Assembly: GCA_963638365.1 (NCBI GenBank)
Contig: CAVHRK010000072.1
Coordinates: 62,001-126,000 of the forward strand
DNA length: 64,000 bases
Direction: 5' to 3'
DNA from: Suilimivivens sp963638365
GTDB taxonomy: Bacteria > Bacillota > Clostridia > Lachnospirales > Lachnospiraceae
The notes beneath the pieces were generated by a model. That model saw nothing but the letters and a program-made list of their open reading frames with translations. It did not search any database and was not told where the DNA came from. Below are positions 34,198 to 42,877 of the stretch, one piece after another; the stretch's first letter is position 1, and every line of letters begins with the position of its first letter. Both the position numbers and the translations under genes were made by a program.

Positions 34198-35592
34198 TTA
34201 ACGTTTCAGATTGGTTAACTCTTCCAGTAAGGTATCGGATACGGTAATAATTCGGCTGTTTGCCTGGAAACCACGCTGGGTTGTAATCATTTCGGTAAAC
34301 TCTGCGGAAAGATCCACGTTACTCATTTCCAGTACGCCGGAGTTCATATAGCCGCCGTTTGCCGTAATATCTTCGCCGACTCCGTTAAAGTCACCGGAGT
34401 TCTGTGTTGCGGAATAGAGGTTATCTCCTTCCTTGGAAAGACCGGATGCATTGGCAAAGTTTGCAACTGCGATCTGTCCTAACAGTCTCTTCTGGCCATT
34501 GTCATAGGAGGCATAGATCTTACCATCCTTCTGGATGGCGATACCACTCATTTCACCGACCTTACGTCCGGAACCAAGTCCCTTGCTATCGCCCTTCGAT
34601 CCTACGAAAGTAGAGCTTCCGTTGTTGTTCTGGTTCGAGGTTGCGGAAAAGTCTGCGGTAATATCATCAAAGCTCGGCAAATTATCCTGGTTAAAATCAA
34701 AGGTAATGGAGCTCTGTCCAGTTGCTCCATCTGCTGTACCTACACTTAAGAAAGAACCATCTTTCGTACTGTAACGAAGATAAGCTGTCGTTCCATCTGT
34801 TTCCGGTCCAACGGTACCGTCTCCAAACTTCACATAATCGGTAAGTGCAGATCCGTTTGCCACTACACTCTTGCCATTGGAATCAAGAACATCTTCCAGT
34901 TTCAGATAAAATACACCATCATCTGCCGAAGTATCTGCATCATGTAACGAGCAGCGTACCGTGTACTTAAATCCCTTGTTATCATAAACCTCAAGATTCA
35001 CCACTCTTCCTTCGTTACTGGTTACGTTCGTATCATTCGTATCGATAATACCGGAGAAGGTTGCCTGACTGGTTGCTTCTGCCGGATAAGTCATATTGGC
35101 TTCGGTCATGACACGGAGTGCTGTTACGGTATCCTGCTTGATGGTGGTAGGATCTTCGGTATCCGGAAGCCATCCCATGACATTGTAACCGGTACTGGTC
35201 ATGGCAAGGTTACCGGCACCATCCACATAGAAGGAACCGTCTCTGGTAAAGAAGTTCTCACTTCCGTTATTTACGATGAAGAAAGAATCTCCGGTAATCA
35301 TCACGTCAAACGGATCGTTCGTTGTCTGTGTTGCACCCTGCGTTGTAATTGCGGTTTTAATCGCACTGGTCTTGGATCCAAGACCGATCTGACGGGCATT
35401 CGTACCACCGACACCGGTTGTTGCATTCGCACCGGATGCGGCCTGTGTAGTCTGATACATCAGATCACTGAATGTCATGGACTGTGACTTGTATGCGGTT
35501 GTATTTACGTTGGCGATATTGTTACCAATAACGTCCATTCTTGTCTGGTGTGTTTTAAGACCTGCCACACCAGCATATAATGATCTCATCAT
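34198..35592 (-). CDS. flgE: flagellar hook protein FlgE
   Basis: FlgE polymerises to form the hook. The 464-aa protein has the N-terminal flagellar rod/hook motif MMRSLYAGVAGLKTHQTRMD with ANVNTTAYK, a variable middle region (hook D1/D2) and the C-terminal coiled region LEMSNVDLSAEFTEMITTQR to VSDTLLEELTNLKR. A strong GGAGGT precedes the start (second ATG next to the first). Its length is within the normal range. A hairpin follows it and may raise its mRNA level relative to downstream genes. Confidence 0.96.
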   Translation of the reverse strand: MMRSLYAGVAGLKTHQTRMDVIGNNIANVNTTAYKSQSMTFSDLMYQTTQAASGANATTGVGGTNARQIGLGSKTSAIKTAITTQGATQTTNDPFDVMITGDSFFIVNNGSENFFTRDGSFYVDGAGNLAMTSTGYNVMGWLPDTEDPTTIKQDTVTALRVMTEANMTYPAEATSQATFSGIIDTNDTNVTSNEGRVVNLEVYDNKGFKYTVRCSLHDADTSADDGVFYLKLEDVLDSNGKSVVANGSALTDYVKFGDGTVGPETDGTTAYLRYSTKDGSFLSVGTADGATGQSSITFDFNQDNLPSFDDITADFSATSNQNNNGSSTFVGSKGDSKGLGSGRKVGEMSGIAIQKDGKIYASYDNGQKRLLGQIAVANFANASGLSKEGDNLYSATQNSGDFNGVGEDITANGGYMNSGVLEMSNVDLSAEFTEMITTQRGFQANSRIITVSDTLLEELTNLKR

Positions 35593-35670
35593 AATGAAAT
35601 GACCTCCTTGTTTCGAGTCGTCTCTTCATTCCGTCTGTCAGTCGGGAATGTAAGCCTCCGTAAGGTCCGG

Positions 35671-36066
35671 CTATATAATAACGGCTCCATCAATATTTGT
35701 GAAAATATTTTCATCTGTTTCGTTCTGCTGCATTGCGGTTACGACGGTATTATTGGGAATGTTCACAATAAATGCCAGTTGATCCACAAGCACCAGGGAT
35801 TCTCTGATTCCCTTTTGAGAAGCTTTGGCGGTTCCTGCCTGCAAGCGTTCCTTCTGGTTCTCTGTCAGTTCAATGTTTCTGTTTGAAAGCCTTTGTGCGG
35901 CATGCTTGGAAAATCGCACTTCCCGGCTGCTGCCCTGCGTGCTTTCCAGAATTTCCTGAAAGCTTTTCCCATCCGTGGTCTTCACAGGAGTGTTACCCTT
36001 TGTTCCGTTCAGGTATTGATCCTGCAGCTGCTCAATCGTAAGGAATCCATTATTCTTCACGATCAT
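35671..36066 (-). CDS. TIGR02530-type flagellar operon protein
   Basis: The 131-aa protein carries the pattern FSKHAAQRLSNRNIELT, typical of the TIGR02530 family found between flgD and flgE in Firmicutes. It ends in a beta-rich segment (SLVLVDQLAFIVNIPNNTVV). No membrane helix or signal peptide. The family's molecular role is not firmly known; it is thought to act in hook assembly because of this constant position. The spacing to flgD is 23 bases. Confidence 0.88.
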   Translation of the reverse strand: MIVKNNGFLTIEQLQDQYLNGTKGNTPVKTTDGKSFQEILESTQGSSREVRFSKHAAQRLSNRNIELTENQKERLQAGTAKASQKGIRESLVLVDQLAFIVNIPNNTVVTAMQQNETDENIFTNIDGAVII

Positions 36067-36089
36067 ACTAGTTCTCCTCCCTGAGAGCC

Positions 36090-36806
36090 TTATGCTTCCT
36101 GCGTCTCATCGACATCTCCACCGGATTCTCCACTTTCTCCGGCCTCTCCTGTGCTTTCCTGTGCACGGTCATGTTCCTTTACCAGTTCTTCCATACGTTC
36201 CACATATTTCTGAAGCTTCGTCACATAATCGTTCGGGATAAAGCTCTTCTGGTAGGTTGTCATTGATTCATAACCCTTCTGCAGCGTCTCCACGGTTTCC
36301 TTATCGCCATAGGTTAACTGATCAAGGCTCGGAAGCTTGTTCATTGCTACACAGAATGCTACGGCAAGATCATAGGAAGACTGATATTCTTCACTGATGA
36401 CTGCAGTGACATCGTCTGCGGAATACTTCGTTCCGTCAATCGATACATACGCTTTGTTGTTTTCGTAGGTAACATATTCCACGGTTCCCTGAATCGTCTT
36501 GGATTCTCCACTTGAATCGGTTGTGGTGACTTCTACTAATTTTCCTACCATGGAAGATGCTCTGGACAATTCCATTGAGGATGCCATGTTCTGCATCTGC
36601 TCTACCTGAGAAAAGGTTGCGTACTGGGATATGTATTCGGTATTGGATGTCGGTTCTAACGGATCCTGATATTTCATCTGAGCTACCAGTAACTGTAAAA
36701 AGGCATCCTTATCCATGCCACTGTTGCTTTTTGTTGCTTTCTTCGCAGAGGTTTCTGCTTCGGTCTGCTGGATCTGACCATCTTTTACTACTGCACTTAC
36801 TGCCAT
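36090..36806 (-). CDS. flgD: flagellar hook cap protein FlgD
   Basis: FlgD caps the growing hook. In this 238-aa protein the N-terminal domain is clear: MDKDAFLQLLVAQMKYQDPL, TEYISQYATFSQVEQMQNM. A short Tudor-like beta segment (MVGKLVEVTTTDSSGESKTI to TKYSADDVTAV) follows. The last ~100 residues differ from usual FlgD: a helical region (YDLAVAFCVAMNKLPSLDQL, YVERMEELVKEHDR) and an acidic Gly/Glu/Ser tail. That extension has no recognised domain. It lies between fliK and the TIGR02530 gene, as in other Firmicutes. Confidence 0.92.
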   Translation of the reverse strand: MAVSAVVKDGQIQQTEAETSAKKATKSNSGMDKDAFLQLLVAQMKYQDPLEPTSNTEYISQYATFSQVEQMQNMASSMELSRASSMVGKLVEVTTTDSSGESKTIQGTVEYVTYENNKAYVSIDGTKYSADDVTAVISEEYQSSYDLAVAFCVAMNKLPSLDQLTYGDKETVETLQKGYESMTTYQKSFIPNDYVTKLQKYVERMEELVKEHDRAQESTGEAGESGESGGDVDETQEA

Positions 36807-36827
36807 GTTCTCTCCTTTCTGACTTTC

Positions 36828-38240
36828 CTATGCGGTAAAGTCTACGGTATTTCCGTTTGCTTCCATCATCTTTGCGGCAAGCACTTCTTCTTCGGTTGCC
36901 TCTTCTTCAAAAGATGCATCTAAAGAAGCAAGGTTGATTCTTCTGGGCGTTCTGCGCTGCTGTTCGTACGCTTCCTGTCCGGCATTCTCCTGTCCCTGCC
37001 ACAGGCTGCTCTCAAAGCCTCTGGTGTCTACGGATACTTCAATGGCTTCTACCTTCACTCCCTGATCGTTCAGTGCTTCCTTAAGCTGTATCATCTGTGT
37101 TTCCACAGCGGTCTTCACGGCTTCATTCTGTACATGGAACATTGCGGTAATTTCTCCTGCATGGTTCGTAAGCTGTACATGAACGGTTCCAAGACTCTGC
37201 GGATGAAGCTGCATTTCAAGGGAATCCACATTCGGAGTAATCCGGATCTTAATGTTGCTTAAAATCTGATCCATAATCTCCTGTGTGTTCGAGGTATAAG
37301 CGGTCGTGCTTTGTGTAAAACTGGTTTCGTTTACCGTCACATGATTTTGTAACGGATTGTTGAACATTGTCTGACTGGACGATACATCAGCTCCGGCATC
37401 CTCTCCTTTAGAGTTCTGTCTACCTTCCTCCTGCTTCGTGGTATTTCCCGAATCTTCGGAGTCAGCTTTCGTCATTTGAACAGCTCTTGTGACATTTCCG
37501 TTGCCATCGGTTTCTAAAGAAACCTCCTGTCCATTCACTCGAATGTCCACATTGATTCTCTGCTCTTTTTCTTCTCCACCGGCATTTTCTGCCACAGGTT
37601 CTTCACTAGATGAAACATTTCCAGCGTTTTGCATCCACTCCTGCACATCCGCCATCGCACCGGTCAGTTCTTCCGGGGTCATGGAAAGGATCTGCTGCAG
37701 TTCCTGTGTCAGATCACCTGCCATCTGTTGTAATGACTGGAGATCCTGAAAAAGTGCTTCGTTGGTTAATAATGATGAGGGATCCGTTTCGCCACTTAAG
37801 GTTAAAACAAGCTGGGATAAATTTGCCGGATCAAGTAACGATACCATATCCATCCCCAGAATCTCCATCGCCTCCTGCAGATCTTCTTCCGACACATCGA
37901 GCGTTTCCATAATGGAATTCTTCATCTTGTCGGCGGCTTTGGTGATTTCATCGGCCTGTTCTTCGAAAGAGTCGGTCTTTGACGGCTGTTCCGTGTTATT
38001 CACATTGGTAACCTTACGGCTGTCTGTCGTATTCTTCGACATTTCCGTAACGTTCGCCGTTCCGACACTCTTCGTTGTAGCTGACGGACGCGTCTCATAC
38101 AGATTGCGGTTTCCTGTCGTTGCCTTGTTCATCGCACTTCCGAAATTGTTATCCGTTCCGCTCGTTTTCGAGGGGACGTTGTTTCCGGTGTTGATGTAAT
38201 TCAGCAGCGAACCCGCATTCTTTACAGGTGCACTCGTCAT
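36828..38240 (-). CDS. fliK: flagellar hook-length control protein FliK
   Basis: FliK measures hook length and triggers the FlhB switch. The 470-aa protein has a long polar N-terminal part rich in Thr, Asn, Ser and Glu (export and ruler region) and the C-terminal Flg_hook domain near residues 330-410 (EMQLHPQSLGTVHVQLTNHA, VKTAVETQMIQLKEALNDQG). A Gln/Arg/Glu-rich tail follows. Sequence identity in the N-terminal half is usually low, so the C-terminal domain and position carry the assignment. Confidence 0.93.
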   Translation of the reverse strand: MTSAPVKNAGSLLNYINTGNNVPSKTSGTDNNFGSAMNKATTGNRNLYETRPSATTKSVGTANVTEMSKNTTDSRKVTNVNNTEQPSKTDSFEEQADEITKAADKMKNSIMETLDVSEEDLQEAMEILGMDMVSLLDPANLSQLVLTLSGETDPSSLLTNEALFQDLQSLQQMAGDLTQELQQILSMTPEELTGAMADVQEWMQNAGNVSSSEEPVAENAGGEEKEQRINVDIRVNGQEVSLETDGNGNVTRAVQMTKADSEDSGNTTKQEEGRQNSKGEDAGADVSSSQTMFNNPLQNHVTVNETSFTQSTTAYTSNTQEIMDQILSNIKIRITPNVDSLEMQLHPQSLGTVHVQLTNHAGEITAMFHVQNEAVKTAVETQMIQLKEALNDQGVKVEAIEVSVDTRGFESSLWQGQENAGQEAYEQQRRTPRRINLASLDASFEEEATEEEVLAAKMMEANGNTVDFTA

Positions 38241-38304
38241 TTTCTTTCCTCCTATATTATTTTTTCAAGGTACAATAAATATATCGGTCAAAGGAGTAAC
38301 CTCC

Positions 38305-39192
38305 TTAAGACTCCGGATCCATAATTTTAGTGAGCTGGGCGGCTATCGTCGGGTCCATCACTCCTAAAATATTCCCCCGGTCTGTCGCATCCATCACACT
38401 TAAGATCCGTGCTGCCAGATCGAGATTATCGGTCATATTTTCAATAATGGTAGCTGCCTGTTTCGGTTTCATCTCGGAATAAGCTTTTGCATAGTCCTTA
38501 ACCTCATCCGTTTCTTCTGTCTGTGCTACCACCTGTTTATACAGATACTCTGCCGTAGCAGGATCCATGGATTCGTAATACTTCTTGTATTCCTCGATTC
38601 CGGGCCCCTTGTCGGCATAGACCACTTCTTCATAAAACTGAGTCTTAATCTTCTCAAATTCCAACTGGCTGTCTTCGAACGTCTTCAGCCGTTCAATCTC
38701 TGCCTTTAACTGGGAAACCTCATCGGTATTCTCGGTATTGGCAGACTTTGCCCTCTCAAGTTCCAGTTCCAGTTCTTTGATATAATCCACGGCCTCCTGT
38801 AAACTGGTGTAGCCACCGTACGACTGGGAATTATCAGTAGATACTTCCGTATCGCTGTTCTTCGGAAGAATCAGATTTACAACCGGCACATCCTTCAATA
38901 CCGGTGTCAGCACATTACTTCCGAATCCGCCCAGATCAAGCTTTACAACCAGACACAGAATAGCAATCCAGATCAGCACAATGATAAAGGTGACTAAAAA
39001 TACCGATCCGGTGCTTGTTTCCTCCTCATCGGCAAGATCCGCTTCCTGACTGGCAATTTCCTTTGCTCTTGCCCTTGCTGCCTTCTTCTGGTCCTTCTGT
39101 TCCTTTTTCAGTTGTTTCTTTTCTTCCTTCAGACGCTGCTTTTCCGCTTTCGCCTCTTCCGGAGTCATTACATCTTCTACATCCGAACTCAA
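38305..39192 (-). CDS. MotE/YlxF-type membrane protein with MgtE-N-like domain
   Basis: The 295-aa protein starts with a lysine/glutamate coiled coil (KQRLKEEKKQLKKEQKDQKK), followed by one membrane helix (residues ~65-87), a second coiled coil (~135-190) and a C-terminal helical repeat of MgtE intracellular / FliG-like type (YSEMKPKQAATIIENMTDNL, AARILSVMDATDRGNILGVM, DPTIAAQLTKIMDPES). This is the layout of YlxF in B. subtilis and of MotE, a chaperone for MotC in rhizobia. It sits between fliJ and fliK as ylxF does. Role inferred from position. Confidence 0.82.
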   Translation of the reverse strand: MSSDVEDVMTPEEAKAEKQRLKEEKKQLKKEQKDQKKAARARAKEIASQEADLADEEETSTGSVFLVTFIIVLIWIAILCLVVKLDLGGFGSNVLTPVLKDVPVVNLILPKNSDTEVSTDNSQSYGGYTSLQEAVDYIKELELELERAKSANTENTDEVSQLKAEIERLKTFEDSQLEFEKIKTQFYEEVVYADKGPGIEEYKKYYESMDPATAEYLYKQVVAQTEETDEVKDYAKAYSEMKPKQAATIIENMTDNLDLAARILSVMDATDRGNILGVMDPTIAAQLTKIMDPES

Positions 39193-39203
39193 AATACTCT
39201 CTC

Positions 39204-39647
39204 CTATGCCTTCCTGCCGTATGTATAACTGACAAGCTCATCGATTTCCTTGGATTCTCTGGCGTTTTCGTCCTTCATGAACTGTTCAAACGCCTTCTCA
39301 CGCAGCTTCTCCTGCGTTTTGCTCTCCTGCATGGCGGTCTGCAGTGCAAGTCTTGCTTCCTCCATGCGGTCTTCTGCACGCTTCACATTAAGCTGCTGGT
39401 CTGCAATAAACTCATCCATACGAAGCAGTGCTTCTTTATTCTCAATAATATCCATGATATTCAGAGTGCTTTCCCGTAAAGCGCGCCCCTCGTCTTCATA
39501 AGCTTCTTCGCGCTTCTTTAACTGTTCAAGCTTATCCTCTTCCTCGTTCAAGGCTGCTCTTGCTGCCGCAAACTCGTTCTTTGCCTGCTCTTCCAGCTTC
39601 TTTTTCACTTCCAGAATACTCTGCATCCGGTATTTAAACTTAGCCAT
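39204..39647 (-). CDS. fliJ: flagellar export chaperone FliJ
   Basis: FliJ is the coiled-coil stalk of the export ATPase. The 147-aa protein is almost wholly charged helix, with the family start MAKFKYRMQSILEVKKKLEE and the LRESTLNIMDIIENKEALLR middle. It overlaps the fliI stop by eight bases. Length and order are normal. Confidence 0.93.
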   Translation of the reverse strand: MAKFKYRMQSILEVKKKLEEQAKNEFAAARAALNEEEDKLEQLKKREEAYEDEGRALRESTLNIMDIIENKEALLRMDEFIADQQLNVKRAEDRMEEARLALQTAMQESKTQEKLREKAFEQFMKDENARESKEIDELVSYTYGRKA

Positions 39648-40962
39648 CGAAAATTTCCTTCAACATGGATACGGTCTGTTCAAAGGTAAACTTATCGGAC
39701 ACATCCTGCATCAGGAATTCATTGACCGCTCCGATCTTGGAAACCGCATAATCAATGTTGGGGTTGCTTCCTGCCTTGTATGCACCGATATTAATCAGAT
39801 CCTCTGCCTCTGCATAAGTGGCCATGACATTCTTAAGCTTGCCGGCATAGGACTTGTGCTCCCTCGTTGCAATCTGGCTCATGCAACGGGAAATACTCTG
39901 CAACACATCAATCGCCGGATAGTGGTTCTTATGTGCCAGCTTACGATCCAGCATGATATGTCCGTCCAGAATGCTTCGCGCCGTATCGGTGATCGGTTCG
40001 TTGAAATCGTCACCGTCTACAAGTACAGTATAAAGCCCGGTAATCGAACCTTTATCGGAACATCCGGCACGCTCTAAAAGCTTTGGCATCTCGGAATAAA
40101 CACTCGGCGGATAACCACGCGATACCGGCGGCTCTCCACTTGCCAGTCCAATCTCTCTTTGTGCCATGGAAAAACGGGTCATGGAGTCCATCATCAGAAG
40201 GACATCCTTTCCCTGATCACGGAAATATTCTGCAATCGCCGTTGCTGTCTGCGCTGCTTTCTTACGCTCCAGCGCCGGTTTATCTGAGGTTGCGACCACA
40301 ACGACCGAACGCTTCATGCCCTCCGGTCCTAAGTCACGCTCAATAAATTCACGCACCTCTCTGCCTCGTTCGCCGATCAGTGCGATGACGTTAATATCTG
40401 CTTTGGTATTCCGGGCAAACATACCCATTAAAGTAGACTTTCCTACACCGGAACCTGCGAAAATTCCGATTCGCTGTCCCTTGCCAACCGTAATCAGTCC
40501 GTCTACGGCCTTTACTCCCAGAGGAAGGACCTCGGAAATAATCTTTCGTGACATGGGATCCGGGGGCTTTGCCTCTACCGAATATTCCTCACCCGATAAG
40601 ACCATCTCTTCATTGGGGCGTCCCAATCCATCCAATGTATGGGATAACAGGGAATCATCCACACGCACCTTTAACGGTGCTCCGGTGTTCTCCACACTGC
40701 TTCCCGGTCCGATTCCTTCGACATCCTCATAAGGCATCAACAGGTTTCTTCCGTTACGGAAGCCGACAACTTCGGCAAGTGCCGGTTTACTCCCTGCATT
40801 TGCCGCACTGGGGTAAATCATGCAGATATCACCCAGCTTGGCAGACGGTCCTGCCGACTCAATCGTGAGGCCCACGACATTTACTACCTTTCCACGTACC
40901 TTAAATAAACTGTCCGTGGATACCGATCTATATTTATCAAACTGAATATCTGAAAGATCCAT
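39640..40962 (-). CDS. fliI: flagellar export ATPase FliI
   Basis: FliI is the F1-like ATPase of flagellar type III export. The 440-aa protein shows the P-loop GIFAGSGVGKSTLMGM (around residues 168-183), the Walker B region DVLLMMDSMTRFSMAQREIG, GEPPVSRGYPPSVYSEMP and the arginine-containing ITDTARSILDGHIML loop, all intact. It lies 26 bases after fliH and overlaps fliJ by eight bases, so the ATPase, its stalk and its regulator are made together. Confidence 0.97.
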   Translation of the reverse strand: MDLSDIQFDKYRSVSTDSLFKVRGKVVNVVGLTIESAGPSAKLGDICMIYPSAANAGSKPALAEVVGFRNGRNLLMPYEDVEGIGPGSSVENTGAPLKVRVDDSLLSHTLDGLGRPNEEMVLSGEEYSVEAKPPDPMSRKIISEVLPLGVKAVDGLITVGKGQRIGIFAGSGVGKSTLMGMFARNTKADINVIALIGERGREVREFIERDLGPEGMKRSVVVVATSDKPALERKKAAQTATAIAEYFRDQGKDVLLMMDSMTRFSMAQREIGLASGEPPVSRGYPPSVYSEMPKLLERAGCSDKGSITGLYTVLVDGDDFNEPITDTARSILDGHIMLDRKLAHKNHYPAIDVLQSISRCMSQIATREHKSYAGKLKNVMATYAEAEDLINIGAYKAGSNPNIDYAVSKIGAVNEFLMQDVSDKFTFEQTVSMLKEIFDG

Positions 40963-40988
40963 CCCGGTATTTCCTTTCTGCTTCTTTC

Positions 40989-41846
40989 TCAGGACTTCTG
41001 ATAAGCAAGCAGCATTAACCGGCGTTTCAATTCCGCAAGCTCGGTATCGAGCGAGCAGTCATACACGCCGCCTTCTGTTTCAATCATACACTGTGCCCGT
41101 GCAAGCGTTGCATCCGAAACGATCTCCACCGATCCGCTCTGCATGCCGGCCTCTTCAAGGAGCGCTGCCTTCTGTTCCTGCACATAAGCATAATCTTCCT
41201 TCGCTACATGAATGATGACAGATCCTGTACTGTCCACCTTCAGCAGCGTATCCTGTAAAAGCTTCAAAACCAGTTCCTTATGTTCCTTCGCTTCCACCTT
41301 GAAAATATGGCTGTAGACATCACATAAGGTATCGACCATCAGTGGTTCCATTTCCTGCAGCTTCTGCTGGTATTCCTGTTCCTGCTGCAAGCGTTCGTCT
41401 TCACACTGCTTCTGCAGTTCCTGCACAGAGTCAAGTCCCTTCTGGTAGCCCTCCTGATACCCCTGTTCATTGGCCTCTTCAAAGGCTTTGGCTTTCATCT
41501 GTTCGATTTCGAACTGTGCCTGTTCCTTCTCCTGCTCAATCTGTGCCTGCAGGCTGGCAAGCTCATTTCTTGCCGCCTCAATCTCCTGATTTAACTGTTC
41601 CTGCTCCTGAATGGAGGCATTCTGCATGGAAGCAGCTTCTGCATCCGGTTCTAATAAAACGTCGACCTTCTCCGCATTCAGTCCTTCCGTAAAACCATCC
41701 TGTGCCGCAACAAGCTCTCGTTCCGGCTGACGGTTTCTACGCTCGGCTTCTTCCTTAAGACGCTGCTCCAGTATCTCATTCATGTCAATCACACGGGCAT
41801 CCTCGCCCAGGTGAACGAAGCCCGCTTTGTATAAATTACTAGACAA
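40989..41846 (-). CDS. fliH: flagellar assembly protein FliH
   Basis: FliH regulates FliI and links it to the C-ring. The protein (285 aa from the chosen start) has a long Gln/Glu-rich coiled coil (residues ~20-160) and a C-terminal domain (MVDTLCDVYSHIFKVEAKEH, VIIHVAKEDYAYVQEQKAAL, ETEGGVYDCSLDTELAELKR). I suggest the TTG at 41846: it overlaps the fliG stop and has GGAGGTGA eight bases upstream. A GTG four codons earlier is in frame but lies inside that ribosome site. Family conservation is weak outside the C-terminus. Confidence 0.9.
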   Translation of the reverse strand: MSSNLYKAGFVHLGEDARVIDMNEILEQRLKEEAERRNRQPERELVAAQDGFTEGLNAEKVDVLLEPDAEAASMQNASIQEQEQLNQEIEAARNELASLQAQIEQEKEQAQFEIEQMKAKAFEEANEQGYQEGYQKGLDSVQELQKQCEDERLQQEQEYQQKLQEMEPLMVDTLCDVYSHIFKVEAKEHKELVLKLLQDTLLKVDSTGSVIIHVAKEDYAYVQEQKAALLEEAGMQSGSVEIVSDATLARAQCMIETEGGVYDCSLDTELAELKRRLMLLAYQKS

Positions 41847-42846
41847 TGATCTCGTCACCTCCGCCTCTGGAGATTACGATTTCTCCGGAATCTTCCAGCT
41901 TACGGATGATATTTACAATCTTCTGCTGTGCCTCTTCCACATCCTTCATACGCACAGGGCCCATGAATTCCATGTCTTCCTTAATCATAACAGCAAGACG
42001 CTTGGAGAGGTTGTTGAAGATTGCATTCTGTACCTGTTCATTCGCGCCCTTAAGCGCAAGTGCCAGATCATTATTGTCCACATCACGCAGCACGCGCTGG
42101 ATTGCCCGGTCGTCCAGAAGAAGAATATCTTCGAATACGAACATCTTTTTGCGGATTTCGTCTGCCAGCTCCGGCTCTTCAATTTCCAGGCTCTCCATAA
42201 TGTGTTTTTCGGTTCCACGGTCTACCGTGTTCAAAATATCTACGACAGCATCGACACCGCCGATGATGGTGTAATCCTGATTTACCAAAGATGCCAGTTT
42301 GGATTCAAGCACCTTCTCCACTTCCTTTACAATGTCCGGGCTCGTCCGGTCCATCACGGCAATACGCTTGGCAACATCTGCCTGACGGTCCGGCGGCAAT
42401 GCGGAAATAATCAGTGCCGACTGGGATGGTGGCAGATAAGACAAAATCAGGGCGATCGTCTGTGGATGCTCGTCCTGAATAAAGTTCAACAACTGGGACG
42501 CATCGGTCTTCCGTACGAACTCGAACGGCTTTACCTGTAAGGATGCGGTCAGCTTGCCAATGACATCCAGAGCTTTCTCTGTACCAAGAGCCTTTTCCAG
42601 CAATTCCTTGGCATAACCGATACCACCCTCTGCGATGTACTGCTGTGCCAGACAGACCTGATAGAATTCGTCAATGATCTCTTCCTTGACCTGTGGCGTA
42701 ACACTTCTGGTATTGGCAATTTCCAGTGTCAGCTCTTCGATTTCTTCTTCTTTTAAATGTTTAAATATCGTTGCCGACTTCTCCGGGCCCAACGCAATCA
42801 GCAGGATCGCTGCCTTTTGAAGTCCACTCATATGTTCTTCGCTCAT
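41839..42846 (-). CDS. fliG: flagellar motor switch protein FliG
   Basis: FliG transmits stator torque to the rotor. The 335-aa protein has the three usual domains: FliG-N (LQKAAILLIALGPEKSATIF), FliG-M with the EHPQ motif (LLNFIQDEHPQTIALILSYL) and FliG-C with the torque helix charges (FEDILLLDDRAIQRVLRDVD, FMGPVRMKDVEEAQQKIVNI). Full length is normal. The last codons overlap the fliH start. Confidence 0.97.
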   Translation of the reverse strand: MSEEHMSGLQKAAILLIALGPEKSATIFKHLKEEEIEELTLEIANTRSVTPQVKEEIIDEFYQVCLAQQYIAEGGIGYAKELLEKALGTEKALDVIGKLTASLQVKPFEFVRKTDASQLLNFIQDEHPQTIALILSYLPPSQSALIISALPPDRQADVAKRIAVMDRTSPDIVKEVEKVLESKLASLVNQDYTIIGGVDAVVDILNTVDRGTEKHIMESLEIEEPELADEIRKKMFVFEDILLLDDRAIQRVLRDVDNNDLALALKGANEQVQNAIFNNLSKRLAVMIKEDMEFMGPVRMKDVEEAQQKIVNIIRKLEDSGEIVISRGGGDEIIV

Positions 42847-42877
42847 GATTCTCTTTAACCTTCCTTAACGTGTAGGT

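Noticed and set aside
38285..38304. Small AAGGAG/CTCCTT hairpin after the MotE-like gene
   Set aside because: Only six pairs and no T-run; too weak to call a terminator.
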